From DASPWW01 sp963756745 (lineage in GTDB: Bacteria; Actinomycetota; Thermoleophilia; Solirubrobacterales; 70-9), in contig CAVWOU010000005.1 in assembly GCA_963756745.1 (NCBI GenBank), positions 1 through 64,000 of the forward strand: 64,000 nucleotides of DNA. The letters are read 5' to 3'. Position numbers and translations under genes: made by a program. Under the pieces are notes generated by a model that ran no database searches, was not told the DNA's origin, and saw only the letters and a program-made list of their open reading frames with translations. How positions within the stretch are numbered: the stretch's first letter is position 1; each line of letters starts with the position of its first letter. Shown here one piece after another: positions 40,129 through 48,940 of the stretch.

Positions 40129-40626
40129 TCAATCCCTCCCGAACGTCCACAGCTTGTTGCCGATGAAGTTGAGCGGCATCGCGAAAGCGACCGCGAACGC
40201 CTGGGAGGGCACCTCGGGGGCGTCGGCGACGTCGACGAGCACCGAGAGGACGACCAGGTTCACGCCCAGCGCCGCAAGGCTCACCGTGAAGAACCGGGCG
40301 GCCTGGAACCCCGCGTGCCCCTCGGTGGCCCGAAACGTCCAGTGGCGGTTCCAGAGGAAGTTGTTCATCACGGCGATGCAGAACGCGCCGACCGCGCCGG
40401 GGATGTGGTGGAGCGCGAGCGCCTCGACGAGGATCGCGAACACGATCAGGTTGACGACGTAGCCCGTCGCGCCGACGACGCCAAACTTGAAGAGCTGGAT
40501 CCAGTTGGCCGGCTTGCGGGTCCCGAGGTGGACCCGGCGCACGAGTCGCCACGTCCAGTCCGCGGCGCCCGTCGGCTCGTGAACCGCGGGCACGTCCGTG
40601 GTCGTCGCCTCATCCACCGGCTTCAT
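40129..40626 (-). CDS. GtrA-family membrane protein
   Basis: GtrA proteins are thought to flip polyprenyl-phosphate sugars or help envelope glycosylation. The 165-aa protein has four helices: FKFGVVGATGYVVNLIVFAI, GAFCIAVMNNFLWNRHWTFR (with the conserved NFLWNRxWTF), FTVSLAALGVNLVVLSVLV and AVAFAMPLNFIGNKLWTFGR. It overlaps the phosphodiesterase gene by 4 bp and precedes the probable glycosyltransferase. Confidence 0.9.
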   Translation of the reverse strand: MKPVDEATTTDVPAVHEPTGAADWTWRLVRRVHLGTRKPANWIQLFKFGVVGATGYVVNLIVFAILVEALALHHIPGAVGAFCIAVMNNFLWNRHWTFRATEGHAGFQAARFFTVSLAALGVNLVVLSVLVDVADAPEVPSQAFAVAFAMPLNFIGNKLWTFGRD

Positions 40627-42245
40627 CGCTTCGAGTCATTCGGCAACTCCGCAAGGGGAGTTACCGGTTCGCGTCGATCCGCAAGCGGAATTGCCGGTTG
40701 GCGTCCACCTTCATGCACAGGGGACCCCGCTACCCCGAAATGATCCAGGACAAGAGCCGAGACGTCGCGCAGGGTCCACTGCTCGCGGGGCTCGACCGCC
40801 TGGTCGAGGCCGACCATCAGCAGCGGGCCGAGCGAGTCGTCGCGGTGCAGCGAGCCGTGGCTGCCGCCCCCGACGTGCGTGGCGTCACCCCAGTCGACGC
40901 ACTCGTATCGGTCCGCGAGCGAGACGAGGACGTCGCCCGCATACGGCGCTACCAGCGCCGTCCACAGCCGGCCGAGCGCATCGGGGTAGGGGTCGCTGGT
41001 GAAGCGTCCGTCGCGCACCTCACCGAGCACCGCAGCATCACCGTCGAGCTCCCACTCGCGCCCGAGGAGGTCCTCGACCCCGGCGCCGGGGCGGAACCGC
41101 AGCTCGGCGCCGGCCCGCTCGACGACCGCCTCGAGTTTCTCGCCCGGAGGCGGGCCGGTACCCCGGCGCTCGACCGGCGCGCCGTCGGGTGCCGCGAGCC
41201 ACGTGACGATGTCGATCCCGGTGAGCTCGCGCAACCTCTCGCGAACCCGGGCGTGAGCGCGCGCGTGGCGGCGGCCCTCCTCGAGCACGTAGACCGCTCC
41301 CGCTCGCGCGATCGGGCTGACCGCGAGCTCCGCCTCCTCGGGGCGATCGGCGTTGGGGCGCAGGACACGCCACTCCTCTTCGAGCGCCTCCGCGAGGGGC
41401 AGACGGTGCTCGACCGCGCTCTGCGAGTGATCCGCGAGCAGGACCACGGCGTGGTCGTCCAGGAACGAATCGATCCCGCCCGCCGCTTCGACGATCGAGC
41501 CGAAGCAGTCGTCGGCGTGCGCGATCGAGTCGACCTGCGCCTCCGGGCCGTAGCGGTGCGAGTGGTAGTCGTTGTCGGGGAGCGAGAACAGCATCAGGTC
41601 GTACAGGTCCTGCTCGACGAGCTCCCGGCCCACGCAAGCGGAGTACTCGTCCCTCGTCCCGGGCCGGGCCAGAGTGGGCCGGCAGGGCACCTTCCTGCTC
41701 GCATAGAGCTCGCCGTAGAAGAGCTCGTCCGGGCCCCAGACGGCGTGGTGGAACTTCGCCGCCACCGCCATTCGACGCATCAGGCCCTCGAGGCCAAGCT
41801 CGTGGCGCGTCCTCCCGCGGTAGATCAGGAAAGGAGTGCACGCGGTTCGCACGCCCGCGTCCCCCGCCCGCTCGAAGATCGTCTCGACCTCCGGCGAGAG
41901 ATGCGCCATGTTCATGTTGTAGACGGTGTCGTAGAGCGTGCGGAAGAGCCCGAACGTGCGCGTGGCCTCGAACGAGGACCCATACTCGACGTAGCGCTGC
42001 TCGACCCGGTGGTACCAGTTCATCCCGCTGATCCAGTGGCGGTCGGGGCCGACGCCGGTCGCGATCTCCGAGCACGCGACCGGGGTGACGGAGGGGAAGG
42101 TCGACACGCAGTCGCGGATCAGCGTCCCGCGGTCGACCAGCTGCTTGAACGTCGGCGCCGCGCCCTCGGCGACGGCCCGCTCCAGCATCGCCATGTCGAG
42201 CGAGTCGACGACGATCAGGGCGAGCTTGCGCTGGGCAGCGCTCAT
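40623..42245 (-). CDS. Type I phosphodiesterase/nucleotide pyrophosphatase (alkaline phosphatase superfamily)
   Basis: The 540-aa protein starts MSAAQRKLALIVVDSLDMAM (first metal Asp). CVSTFPSVTPVACSEIATGV holds the likely Thr nucleophile, LPDNDYHSHRYGPEAQVDSI the metal-binding Asp/His, and VVLLADHSQSAVEH the second Asp-His pair. No signal peptide is seen. Neighbouring GtrA and glycosyltransferase genes suggest a role in envelope polymers or lipids. Its start overlaps the upstream gene's stop by 4 bp. Confidence 0.8.
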   Translation of the reverse strand: MSAAQRKLALIVVDSLDMAMLERAVAEGAAPTFKQLVDRGTLIRDCVSTFPSVTPVACSEIATGVGPDRHWISGMNWYHRVEQRYVEYGSSFEATRTFGLFRTLYDTVYNMNMAHLSPEVETIFERAGDAGVRTACTPFLIYRGRTRHELGLEGLMRRMAVAAKFHHAVWGPDELFYGELYASRKVPCRPTLARPGTRDEYSACVGRELVEQDLYDLMLFSLPDNDYHSHRYGPEAQVDSIAHADDCFGSIVEAAGGIDSFLDDHAVVLLADHSQSAVEHRLPLAEALEEEWRVLRPNADRPEEAELAVSPIARAGAVYVLEEGRRHARAHARVRERLRELTGIDIVTWLAAPDGAPVERRGTGPPPGEKLEAVVERAGAELRFRPGAGVEDLLGREWELDGDAAVLGEVRDGRFTSDPYPDALGRLWTALVAPYAGDVLVSLADRYECVDWGDATHVGGGSHGSLHRDDSLGPLLMVGLDQAVEPREQWTLRDVSALVLDHFGVAGSPVHEGGRQPAIPLADRREPVTPLAELPNDSKR

Positions 42246-42697
42246 CTCAGGACGCGAAGGCCCTCGTGCTTGCGGCCGGCGCGGCGTCGCCTGCCGATCG
42301 CAAGCCACGCGACGCCGACGAAGGCGACGAGCGCGACCGGCGAGACGAACAACGAGACCACGGCGAGGATCGCGGCCGCCGCGATCACGTACGCCGCCAG
42401 CGTGAAGGCCGAGCCGTCGCCTCTCGCCCTGGCCGCGGCGCCCGCGACGATGCCCTGGGCGGCGACGAAGCCGAGCAGGGCTACGAGCGCGCCGGCTGGC
42501 CACCCGGGCCACGCCGGATGGTCCTCGCTGCTCAGCGAGTCGCCGAAGAGAAACCCGCCGGCGACCAGCGCGACCGCGACGAGAACGGCGGCGACGCCAC
42601 CCCCGACCTCGCCGCGGGTCCCGGCGAGGGCGCCGGCGGCGGCGCCGACGGCGAGGGCGAGCCCGATGCCCTGGCAGGTGGCGAGGAAGAGGTCCAT
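42242..42697 (-). CDS. Small integral membrane protein, unknown
   Basis: The 151-aa protein has four or five hydrophobic segments (GIGLALAVGAAAGALAG, AAVLVAVALVAGGFLFGDSL, GALVALLGFVAAQGIVAGAA, ILAVVSLFVSPVALVAFVGV) and a basic tail (RRRRAGRKHEGLRVLR). No family recognised. It heads the operon with the phosphodiesterase, GtrA and glycosyltransferase-like genes, so an envelope role is possible. Confidence 0.7.
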   Translation of the reverse strand: MDLFLATCQGIGLALAVGAAAGALAGTRGEVGGGVAAVLVAVALVAGGFLFGDSLSSEDHPAWPGWPAGALVALLGFVAAQGIVAGAAARARGDGSAFTLAAYVIAAAAILAVVSLFVSPVALVAFVGVAWLAIGRRRRAGRKHEGLRVLR

Positions 42698-42812
42698 CGG
42701 TCAGCCGAAGAGGCTAACGGCATCCCGGCGCCGACCCGGCCGCGGCACACGCGCCGGCAGGGAGCGGGCGGTTCCATCAGCAGCCGGTACCGGGTTCCGC
42801 CACACTTGGCGC

Positions 42813-44210
42813 GTGGCCGAACCCCCGCACCGGCGCGCTCACACGAGCGCGCGCGACCTGAAGCGCTACGCGACCCTGTTTGCCCAACGCACACGGGTCA
42901 TGCGCTCGTCGGCGATGCGCGATCTGATGGCGATCACCGCTCGCCCCGGCGTGATCTCGCTCGCCGGCGGGCTCCCCGACACCTCCACGTTCCCGCCGGC
43001 CTCGTTTGCCGCGCAGATGACTCGGATCGCTCAGGAGTCCTCTGCCGAGGCGCTTCAGTACGGCCCCACCGAGGGCTTCGACGGCACGCGCGATTGCATC
43101 CGCGAGCTGATGGCGGCCGAAGGGATGGAACCCGACCCCGAGGACATCATCGTTACCACCGGCGGCCAGCAGGCGATCGACCTGGTGTGCAAGACGCTGG
43201 TCGATCCCGGCGACGCGGTGGTCTGCGAAGGCCCTACCTATCCCGGCGCGGTGCCGGTGTTCTCCTCCTACGAGGCCGAGACCTACCAGGTCGAGATGGA
43301 CGACGACGGCATGCGGGTCGACGAGCTCGAGGCCCTCATCCGGCGCCTCGAGTCGGACGGGCGTCGACCGAAGTTCGTGTACACGGTGCCGAGCTTCCAG
43401 AACCCGGCCGGGGTGACGCTGTCGGCGGAGCGCCGTCGGCGCCTCGTCGAGATAGCGCGCGAGCACGAGCTCGTCGTGGTGGAGGACAACCCGTACGGGC
43501 TGCTGCGCTTCGAGGGCGATCCGCTGCCGCCGCTCTACCAGCTCGACGGCGGGGATTACGTGATCTACGTCGGCACGTTCTCGAAGATCCTGTCGCCCGG
43601 GATCCGGCTCGGGTGGTGTATCGCTCCCCCACCCCTGATGGAGAAGATCGTGCTCGGCAAGCAGGCCGCCGACCTGTGCACCTCCACCCTGGCCCAGTAC
43701 TTCGTGATCGAGTACTTCGCCGAGGGGCGGTGGCGGGAGTACGTCGACAGTCTCGTCGAGGTCTACCGCGGGCGACGCGACGCGATGCTGGAGGCGCTCG
43801 AGCGCCATTTCCCGGAGCAGGCGGAGTGGACCCGGCCGGCTGGCGGCCTGTTCGTATGGGCCACCCTCCCGGACTACATCGACACGGGCGACCTGCTGGC
43901 GAAGGCGCTTCGCGACGACGTCGCATTCGTGCCCGGCAGCGCGGCGTACGTCGACGGGCGCGGGTCGAGCGCGATGCGGCTCAACTTCTCGGGCTCCGAC
44001 GAGGACGAGATCCGCGAGGGAATCCGGCGGATCGGCCGAGTGGTGCGCGAGCAGGTCGCGTTGTACGAGACGATCACGGGAGAGCATCCAACATCATTGC
44101 CTGCGACGTCCTCCGCTTCGCGTCCGGGCGTCGCAGGGTCAGCCGAGGGACACGCGGGAGAGTCCGGCGACGTGTTGCCGCTCCGCCGTCGCAGGGGAGG
44201 CTCGCGATGA
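42813..44210 (+). CDS. PLP-dependent aminotransferase (2-aminoadipate/MocR-like group)
   Basis: From GTG (VAEPPHRRAHTSARDLKRYA) the protein shows ARPGVISLAGGLPDTSTFPP, IIVTTGGQQAIDLVCKTLVD, VYTVPSFQNPAGVTLSAERR and the PLP lysine in VIYVGTFSKILSPGIRLGWC. The catalytic domain ends near ALYETITGEH. A further 38 residues of Ser/Gly/Arg-rich sequence follow, unlike the family, over a DNA inverted repeat. The TGA overlaps the ddl ATG (ATGA), so the two are coupled. A stand-alone D-alanine-forming role is tempting but unproven. Confidence 0.85.
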   Translation: MAEPPHRRAHTSARDLKRYATLFAQRTRVMRSSAMRDLMAITARPGVISLAGGLPDTSTFPPASFAAQMTRIAQESSAEALQYGPTEGFDGTRDCIRELMAAEGMEPDPEDIIVTTGGQQAIDLVCKTLVDPGDAVVCEGPTYPGAVPVFSSYEAETYQVEMDDDGMRVDELEALIRRLESDGRRPKFVYTVPSFQNPAGVTLSAERRRRLVEIAREHELVVVEDNPYGLLRFEGDPLPPLYQLDGGDYVIYVGTFSKILSPGIRLGWCIAPPPLMEKIVLGKQAADLCTSTLAQYFVIEYFAEGRWREYVDSLVEVYRGRRDAMLEALERHFPEQAEWTRPAGGLFVWATLPDYIDTGDLLAKALRDDVAFVPGSAAYVDGRGSSAMRLNFSGSDEDEIREGIRRIGRVVREQVALYETITGEHPTSLPATSSASRPGVAGSAEGHAGESGDVLPLRRRRGGSR

Positions 44211-45170
44211 AAATCGCCGTTCTGGCCGGGCGGACGGTCGCTCGAGCGGGGGGTGTCGCTTCGCTCCGGCGCTCGCGTCCACGATGCGCTGCGCTCGCTC
44301 GACCACGAGGTCGTCGTGCTCGACCCGGGAGCCGACCTCGTCACGCGGCTGAAGCAGGACCGCCCTGAGGTCGCGTTCATCGCCCTGCACGGCCCCGGCG
44401 GCGAGGACGGGACCGTCCAGGAGCTGCTCGAGATCGTCGGGATCCCCTACACCGGCCCCGGCGTCGTCGCGTGCATGCGTTGCATGGACAAGGTGATGGC
44501 CAAGCACCTGATGCGTGACGCGGAGCTCCCGACACCAGATTGGGTCGCCTTCAACGCGACCGCGTTCCGCGAGCTCGGCGCGGCGGAGTCACTGGAGGAG
44601 ATCGAGGCGCGGCTCGGGTTCCCCCTGGTCGTCAAGCCGGCCCGCCAGGGCTCCTCGCTCGGGGTCGAGTTCGCCGCCTCGCGCGGGGACGTCCCCGAGG
44701 CGCTCGTCGCGGCGTTCAGCTACGACGATCGCGTGTTGCTGGAGCGCTACGTGATGGGTCGCGAGCTCGCGGTCGGGATCATCGCCGGCGATCCGTTGCC
44801 GATCGTCGAGGCGATACCGAAGCAGGAGGACTTCTTCAACTTCGAGGCGCGCTACGAGATCGGGCGAACCGAGTACGCGTGCCCCGCCGAGCTCACCGAG
44901 GCCGACACGGCCGCGGTTCACGACGCCGCACGCCGAACGTGGGGCGTCCTCGGCATCGAGGGATTCGCGCGCGTGGACCTGATTCTTGGGGGACCCGACG
45001 GGCCGCCGGAGGTGCGGGGGCCGCAGATCCTCGAGGTCAATGCGATCCCCGGGCTGACAGACACTTCGCTGCTCCCGCAGGCGGCCGAGGCCTCCGGCCT
45101 GACGTTCGAGGACCTTTGCGCCCGGATCGTCGAGCTGGCGGGGCGCCCGCGGGCCTACGCCGCCGTGTAG
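44207..45170 (+). pseudogene. ddl: D-alanine--D-alanine ligase, N-terminal frameshift
   Basis: Ddl makes the D-Ala-D-Ala dipeptide of peptidoglycan. ATG 44207, with GGGGAGG upstream, gives MKIAVLAG but then leaves the frame. With one base removed near 44231 it reads GGRSLERGVSLRSGARVHDA and continues through FIALHGPGGEDGTVQELLEI, PLVVKPARQGSSLGVEF, GFARVDLILGG and EVNAIPGLTDTSLLPQAAEA. Everything else is intact over about 320 aa. Because the enzyme is normally essential, this may be a sequence error, a late start at 44253, or a second ddl elsewhere. Confidence 0.85.
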
Positions 45171-45289
45171 GCGGCGGGACCGGTGGTCGAGCATCCGGCT
45201 CTCACGCAGACCAACATCCTTATCGGTCGTTCGGCGATCACAGTGCGACATGAACACGCGCCGACGCGAAAAGTCGCTCGGCCGGGTGG

Positions 45290-45781
45290 TCAGTCGCTAC
45301 CGGAGGCGAAGTCCTCGGGTGACACCTCGTCGAGGAAGTTCTTGAACTTCTCGACGACCTCTTCCGTGTCCTCGACCTCGTGCTCGAACTCGATCGAGGA
45401 CTCCTCGATCACGTCGTCGGCAGCGAAGATCGGCGCCGACGTGCGCACGGCGAGCGCCAGCGCGTCGGACGGACGCGAGTCGATCTCCATCTCGGAGCCG
45501 TTGACCGAGATCGTGATCGAGGCGTAGAAGGTGTTGTCGCGGAGCTCGGTCACCGAGACCCGCTCGCATTTTGCGTCGAGCTGCTCGAGCAGGTCATTGA
45601 GCAGGTCGTGGGTCATCGGCCGGGGCGTTGAGGCGCCCTGGAGCTTCATCAGGATCGCAGCCGCCTCGGGGTGGCCGATCCAGATCGGCAGGAACCGATT
45701 CCCGTCGACGGTCTTCAGCAGCACGATCGGCTGCTTGCCGACCATGTCGAAGCTCACGCCGTAGATTTGCATCTGTTGCAC
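45290..45781 (-). CDS. Bifunctional nuclease family protein (BFN/DUF151)
   Basis: The 163-aa protein (start GTG, VQQMQIYGVSFDMVGKQPIV) has VLLKTVDGNRFLPIWIGHPE, DLLNDLLEQLDAKCERVSVT and MEIDSRPSDALALAVRTSAP, the family hallmark, then an acidic C-terminal helix region. Plant and bacterial relatives cleave DNA and RNA in vitro; the cellular role is unclear. I reject ATG 45814 because it sits inside a TATAAT box. GTG 45781 has GGAG upstream. Confidence 0.8.
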   Translation of the reverse strand: MQQMQIYGVSFDMVGKQPIVLLKTVDGNRFLPIWIGHPEAAAILMKLQGASTPRPMTHDLLNDLLEQLDAKCERVSVTELRDNTFYASITISVNGSEMEIDSRPSDALALAVRTSAPIFAADDVIEESSIEFEHEVEDTEEVVEKFKNFLDEVSPEDFASGSD

Positions 45782-45812
45782 GGTCAACTCCGCTGCCCTC
45801 GGGGACCCGGCC

Positions 45813-45818
45813 ATTATA
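45813..45818 (-). promoter_or_regulatory. Perfect -10 box for the BFN-family gene
   Basis: TATAAT on the minus strand, 31 bases before the chosen GTG. It overlaps an in-frame ATG, which therefore would not be in the mRNA. No good -35 is seen. Confidence 0.5.
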
Positions 45819-45937
45819 GGTATGGCCCTTGGCCCAGCCGGGAGCCAGCGGCGGCGCTGTAACGCGCGCGGGGGTGACCGACTCTGTAGCGCCAACCCGC
45901 GCGCCCGACCGCGCCGAACGATGGAGGTAGCGATCCG

Positions 45938-47044
45938 ATGAAGGCCATCGCCGTCCACCCCGGAGTGGAGAACTCGATGCACTTGCGCGACGTCGAGAAG
46001 CCGCGGCTCGCCGACATCCCGGACGGACGCGGCGTGCTGGTAAAGGTCCTCCGGGTCGGGGTCGACGCGACCGACAAGGAGATCAGCGCTGCCGAATACG
46101 GGGACGCGCCCGAGGGCGACGACTTCCTGATCACCGGCCACGAGGGCCTCGGTCGTGTCGTCGAGGCGGGGCCCAACGCTCCGAGCGTGTTCGCTCCGGG
46201 AACCCTCGTCGTGTCCACGGTTCGCAGGCCGGGGATGAGCATCTACGACCGGATCGGGCTTCAGGACATGACGACGGACGACGTGTACTTCGAGCGCGGG
46301 ATCAACAAGCGCCACGGGTATCTCGCCGAGTACTACGTGGAGGACTCCGAGTACGCTGTCGCCCTCCCCGAATGCCTGCGAGATGTCGGCGTCCTGCTCG
46401 AGCCGCTTACGGTCGCCGAGAAGGCGATCAACCAGGCGTACGAGATCCAGCGACGGCTGAAGGTATGGCGACCGCAGCGCGCCGCGGTGCTCGGCTCGGG
46501 AACTCTCGGCTTGCTGACGACGCTCGCGCTGCGGCTGCGCGGGATCGAGGTCACGTGCCTCTCGCTGCCGAGGCCCCCGTATCTGAACAGCGAGCTGATC
46601 GAGGAGCTCGGCGCCCGCTACGTCAGCACCCAGGAGACCTCGATCGCGGAGGCGGCGGAGAGCTTCGGCCCGTTCGACCTGATCATCGAGGAGACCGGCT
46701 TCAGCCCGCTCGTGTTCGAGGCCGCGGAGGCGCTGGGGAAGAACGGCGTCCTGGTCCTGGTCAGCGTCACCGGCGGAGACCGCAAGGCCGAGGTGAACGC
46801 GGACATGATCAACCAGGGCTTCGTGCTCGGCAACAAGATCATGGTCGGGAGCGTCAACGCCTCCCCCGACGACTTCCGCACCGGCGTCGACGACCTGACG
46901 AAGGCAACCGCGATATACCCCGGCTGGCTCGAGAAGCTCCTCACCACGCGGGTCGAGGGGCTCGACAACTACGAGGAGATGCTGCGCGAGCTGACCGAGA
47001 ACAGCGACGCCATCAAGGTGTTCGTCGAGGTCGCCGATGCCTGA
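45938..47044 (+). CDS. Glucose 1-dehydrogenase (zinc MDR family)
   Basis: The enzyme oxidises glucose to gluconolactone with NAD(P). The 368-aa protein has the catalytic zinc side RVGVDATDKEISAAEYG and FLITGHEGLGRVVEAG, the cofactor-binding RAAVLGSGTLGLLTTLALRL, and IIEETGFSPLVFEAAEAL. An Asp rather than Cys appears at the first zinc position, as in some archaeal glucose dehydrogenases. GGAGG lies 10 bases before the ATG. It overlaps the GH15 gene by 8 bp. Confidence 0.85.
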   Translation: MKAIAVHPGVENSMHLRDVEKPRLADIPDGRGVLVKVLRVGVDATDKEISAAEYGDAPEGDDFLITGHEGLGRVVEAGPNAPSVFAPGTLVVSTVRRPGMSIYDRIGLQDMTTDDVYFERGINKRHGYLAEYYVEDSEYAVALPECLRDVGVLLEPLTVAEKAINQAYEIQRRLKVWRPQRAAVLGSGTLGLLTTLALRLRGIEVTCLSLPRPPYLNSELIEELGARYVSTQETSIAEAAESFGPFDLIIEETGFSPLVFEAAEALGKNGVLVLVSVTGGDRKAEVNADMINQGFVLGNKIMVGSVNASPDDFRTGVDDLTKATAIYPGWLEKLLTTRVEGLDNYEEMLRELTENSDAIKVFVEVADA

Positions 47045-48875
47045 TCCGACGTCGTCGAAGCCGATCGACGAGTACGGCCTGCTGTCGGACTGCAACTCGG
47101 CGGCGCTCGTCGATCGTGGTGGTGCGATCGAGTGGCTGTGCATGCCGCGCTATGACAGCGACGCGATCTTCGCCCGGCTGCTCGACCCGGACGCGGGCCA
47201 CTGGTCGATCCGGCCCACCGGGCCGTTCGAGGCCGAGCGCCGCTACCTCGAGGGCACACTGATCATCGAGACGACGTTCACGACGAGCGATGGGGTGGCG
47301 CGGCTCACCGACGCTCTCGTGTTCCCGCACGGCCAGCGCGTGCACGAGCTCGGGCTCGACGTCCCGCATGAGCTGCTGCGCTCGGTGGAGGCCGTCTCCG
47401 GGACCGTCGAGCTCGAGATGGAGCTCGCGCCGCGCCCCGAGTACGGCCTCGTCAAGCCGCTGTTCCGGCACACCGAGTACGGGGGCCGGACGTTCGGTGG
47501 ACCGAACCAGATCGTGGTCACTGCGGGAGTACCGGTCGAGCTCGACGAGGCGACGATGCGGGCGAGCTTCACGGTCTCCGAAGGCGGCGAGATCGGATTC
47601 GCGATGCGCTGGGCCCCGGTGGAGAGCCGCGACCCGGCCGCGTGCGCGCCCGACGAGGTGCCAGATCGGATTCGCGACACCGCCGAGGGGTGGCGCTCGT
47701 GGGAGAGCGAGCACGACATCTACGAGGGGCCGAACCGCGATGCGATCAGGGTCGGCTCGCGCGTCCTGAAGGGTCTTACCTACCGCCCCACCGGGGCAAT
47801 CGTCGCGGCGCCGACGACCTCGCTGCCCGAGGACCCTGGCGGGGAGCGCAACTGGGACTACCGCTTCTCGTGGATTCGCGACTCGAGCCTCACCCTCGAG
47901 GCGCTGTACGTGGGCGCGTGCCCCGACGAGGCCGATAACTTCATCTCGTTCATGACCAGCGCGGCCGGCGGACGCGCGGGCGACGAGGGGTCGCTCCAGA
48001 TCATGTACGGGATCGGCGGCGAGCACGACCTCTCCGAGCGCGAGCTGCCCCACCTGCGCGGATGGCGCGACTCCCGCCCCGTGCGGGTCGGCAACGGCGC
48101 CTGGGGACAGACGCAGCTCGACGTGTACGGCGAGCTGCTGAACTCGCTGTACCTGTACCGCGAGCGGATCGGGGAGCTCCACCCCGAGATCCAGCGCTTC
48201 GTCTCCGAGCTCGCCGACACGGCGGCGAGCCGCTGGGACCAGACCGGGGCGGGGATATGGGAGATGCGGGGCGAGCCCCAGCACCACGTCCACTCCAAGG
48301 TCCTGTGTTGGGTCGCCCTCGATCGCGCCACCAAGCTCGCACCCCAGCTCGGCGAGTTCGCGCGCGCGGACGAATGGGCCGCGGAGCGCGATCGGATCCG
48401 CGATGAGATCCTGGAGCGGGGATGGAGCGAGAAGCGCCAGGCGTACGTGCAGGCATTCGACTCCGACGAGCTCGACGCGAGCCTGCTGTTGATGCCCCTC
48501 GTGGGGTTCCTGCCGGCGACCGACGAGCGGATGCGCTCGACGATCGACGCGATCGCGCGCGAGCTCACCGAGGGCGAGCTCGTGCTTCGGTACCGCAACA
48601 CCGAAGGGGTCAACGCCGACGGCCTCGAGGGAGAGGAGGGCACGTTCGTCATCTGCACCTACTGGCTCGTATCCTGCCTCGCCGAGGCCGGCGAGCTCGA
48701 GCGCGCCGAGGCGTTGTTCGAGCGACTCACCGGATACGCAAACGACCTCGGGCTGCTTGCCGAGGAGGTGGACACCGCGAACGGCGAACAGCTCGGCAAC
48801 TTCCCCCAGGCGTTCAGCCACATCGGGCTGATCAACGCCGCTGCGGACATCGACCGCGCCCGGGAGAGAATGTGA
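47037..48875 (+). CDS. Glycoside hydrolase family 15 (glucoamylase/trehalase-like)
   Basis: The 612-aa protein starts with the N-terminal beta-domain (PIDEYGLLSDCNSAALVDRG, IEWLCMPRYDSDAIFARLLD) and then the (alpha/alpha)6 barrel: WDYRFSWIRDSSLTLEALYV, WEMRGEPQHHVHSKVLCWVA and the catalytic base region GLEGEEGTFVICTYWLVSC. Bacterial relatives release glucose from trehalose or alpha-glucans. No signal peptide, so it acts in the cytoplasm. Overlap with glucose dehydrogenase suggests the released glucose is oxidised directly. Confidence 0.9.
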   Translation: MPDPTSSKPIDEYGLLSDCNSAALVDRGGAIEWLCMPRYDSDAIFARLLDPDAGHWSIRPTGPFEAERRYLEGTLIIETTFTTSDGVARLTDALVFPHGQRVHELGLDVPHELLRSVEAVSGTVELEMELAPRPEYGLVKPLFRHTEYGGRTFGGPNQIVVTAGVPVELDEATMRASFTVSEGGEIGFAMRWAPVESRDPAACAPDEVPDRIRDTAEGWRSWESEHDIYEGPNRDAIRVGSRVLKGLTYRPTGAIVAAPTTSLPEDPGGERNWDYRFSWIRDSSLTLEALYVGACPDEADNFISFMTSAAGGRAGDEGSLQIMYGIGGEHDLSERELPHLRGWRDSRPVRVGNGAWGQTQLDVYGELLNSLYLYRERIGELHPEIQRFVSELADTAASRWDQTGAGIWEMRGEPQHHVHSKVLCWVALDRATKLAPQLGEFARADEWAAERDRIRDEILERGWSEKRQAYVQAFDSDELDASLLLMPLVGFLPATDERMRSTIDAIARELTEGELVLRYRNTEGVNADGLEGEEGTFVICTYWLVSCLAEAGELERAEALFERLTGYANDLGLLAEEVDTANGEQLGNFPQAFSHIGLINAAADIDRARERM

Positions 48876-48940
48876 GCGCGAGGCTCTGCAATGGTGGGGG
48901 TGGGCGGGAAATTTGATCGTGGGCCGAGCGCGAACACCTG

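Noticed and set aside
40698..44210. Continuous 1170-codon plus-strand frame
   Set aside because: Its first 700 codons are the antisense of the phosphodiesterase and membrane-protein genes; only the part from 42813 has protein-family similarity. Long antisense frames are expected at this G+C.
45290..47143. 617-codon minus-strand frame over the BFN-family gene
   Set aside because: Codons before about 45814 are antisense to the glucose dehydrogenase gene and cross a promoter.
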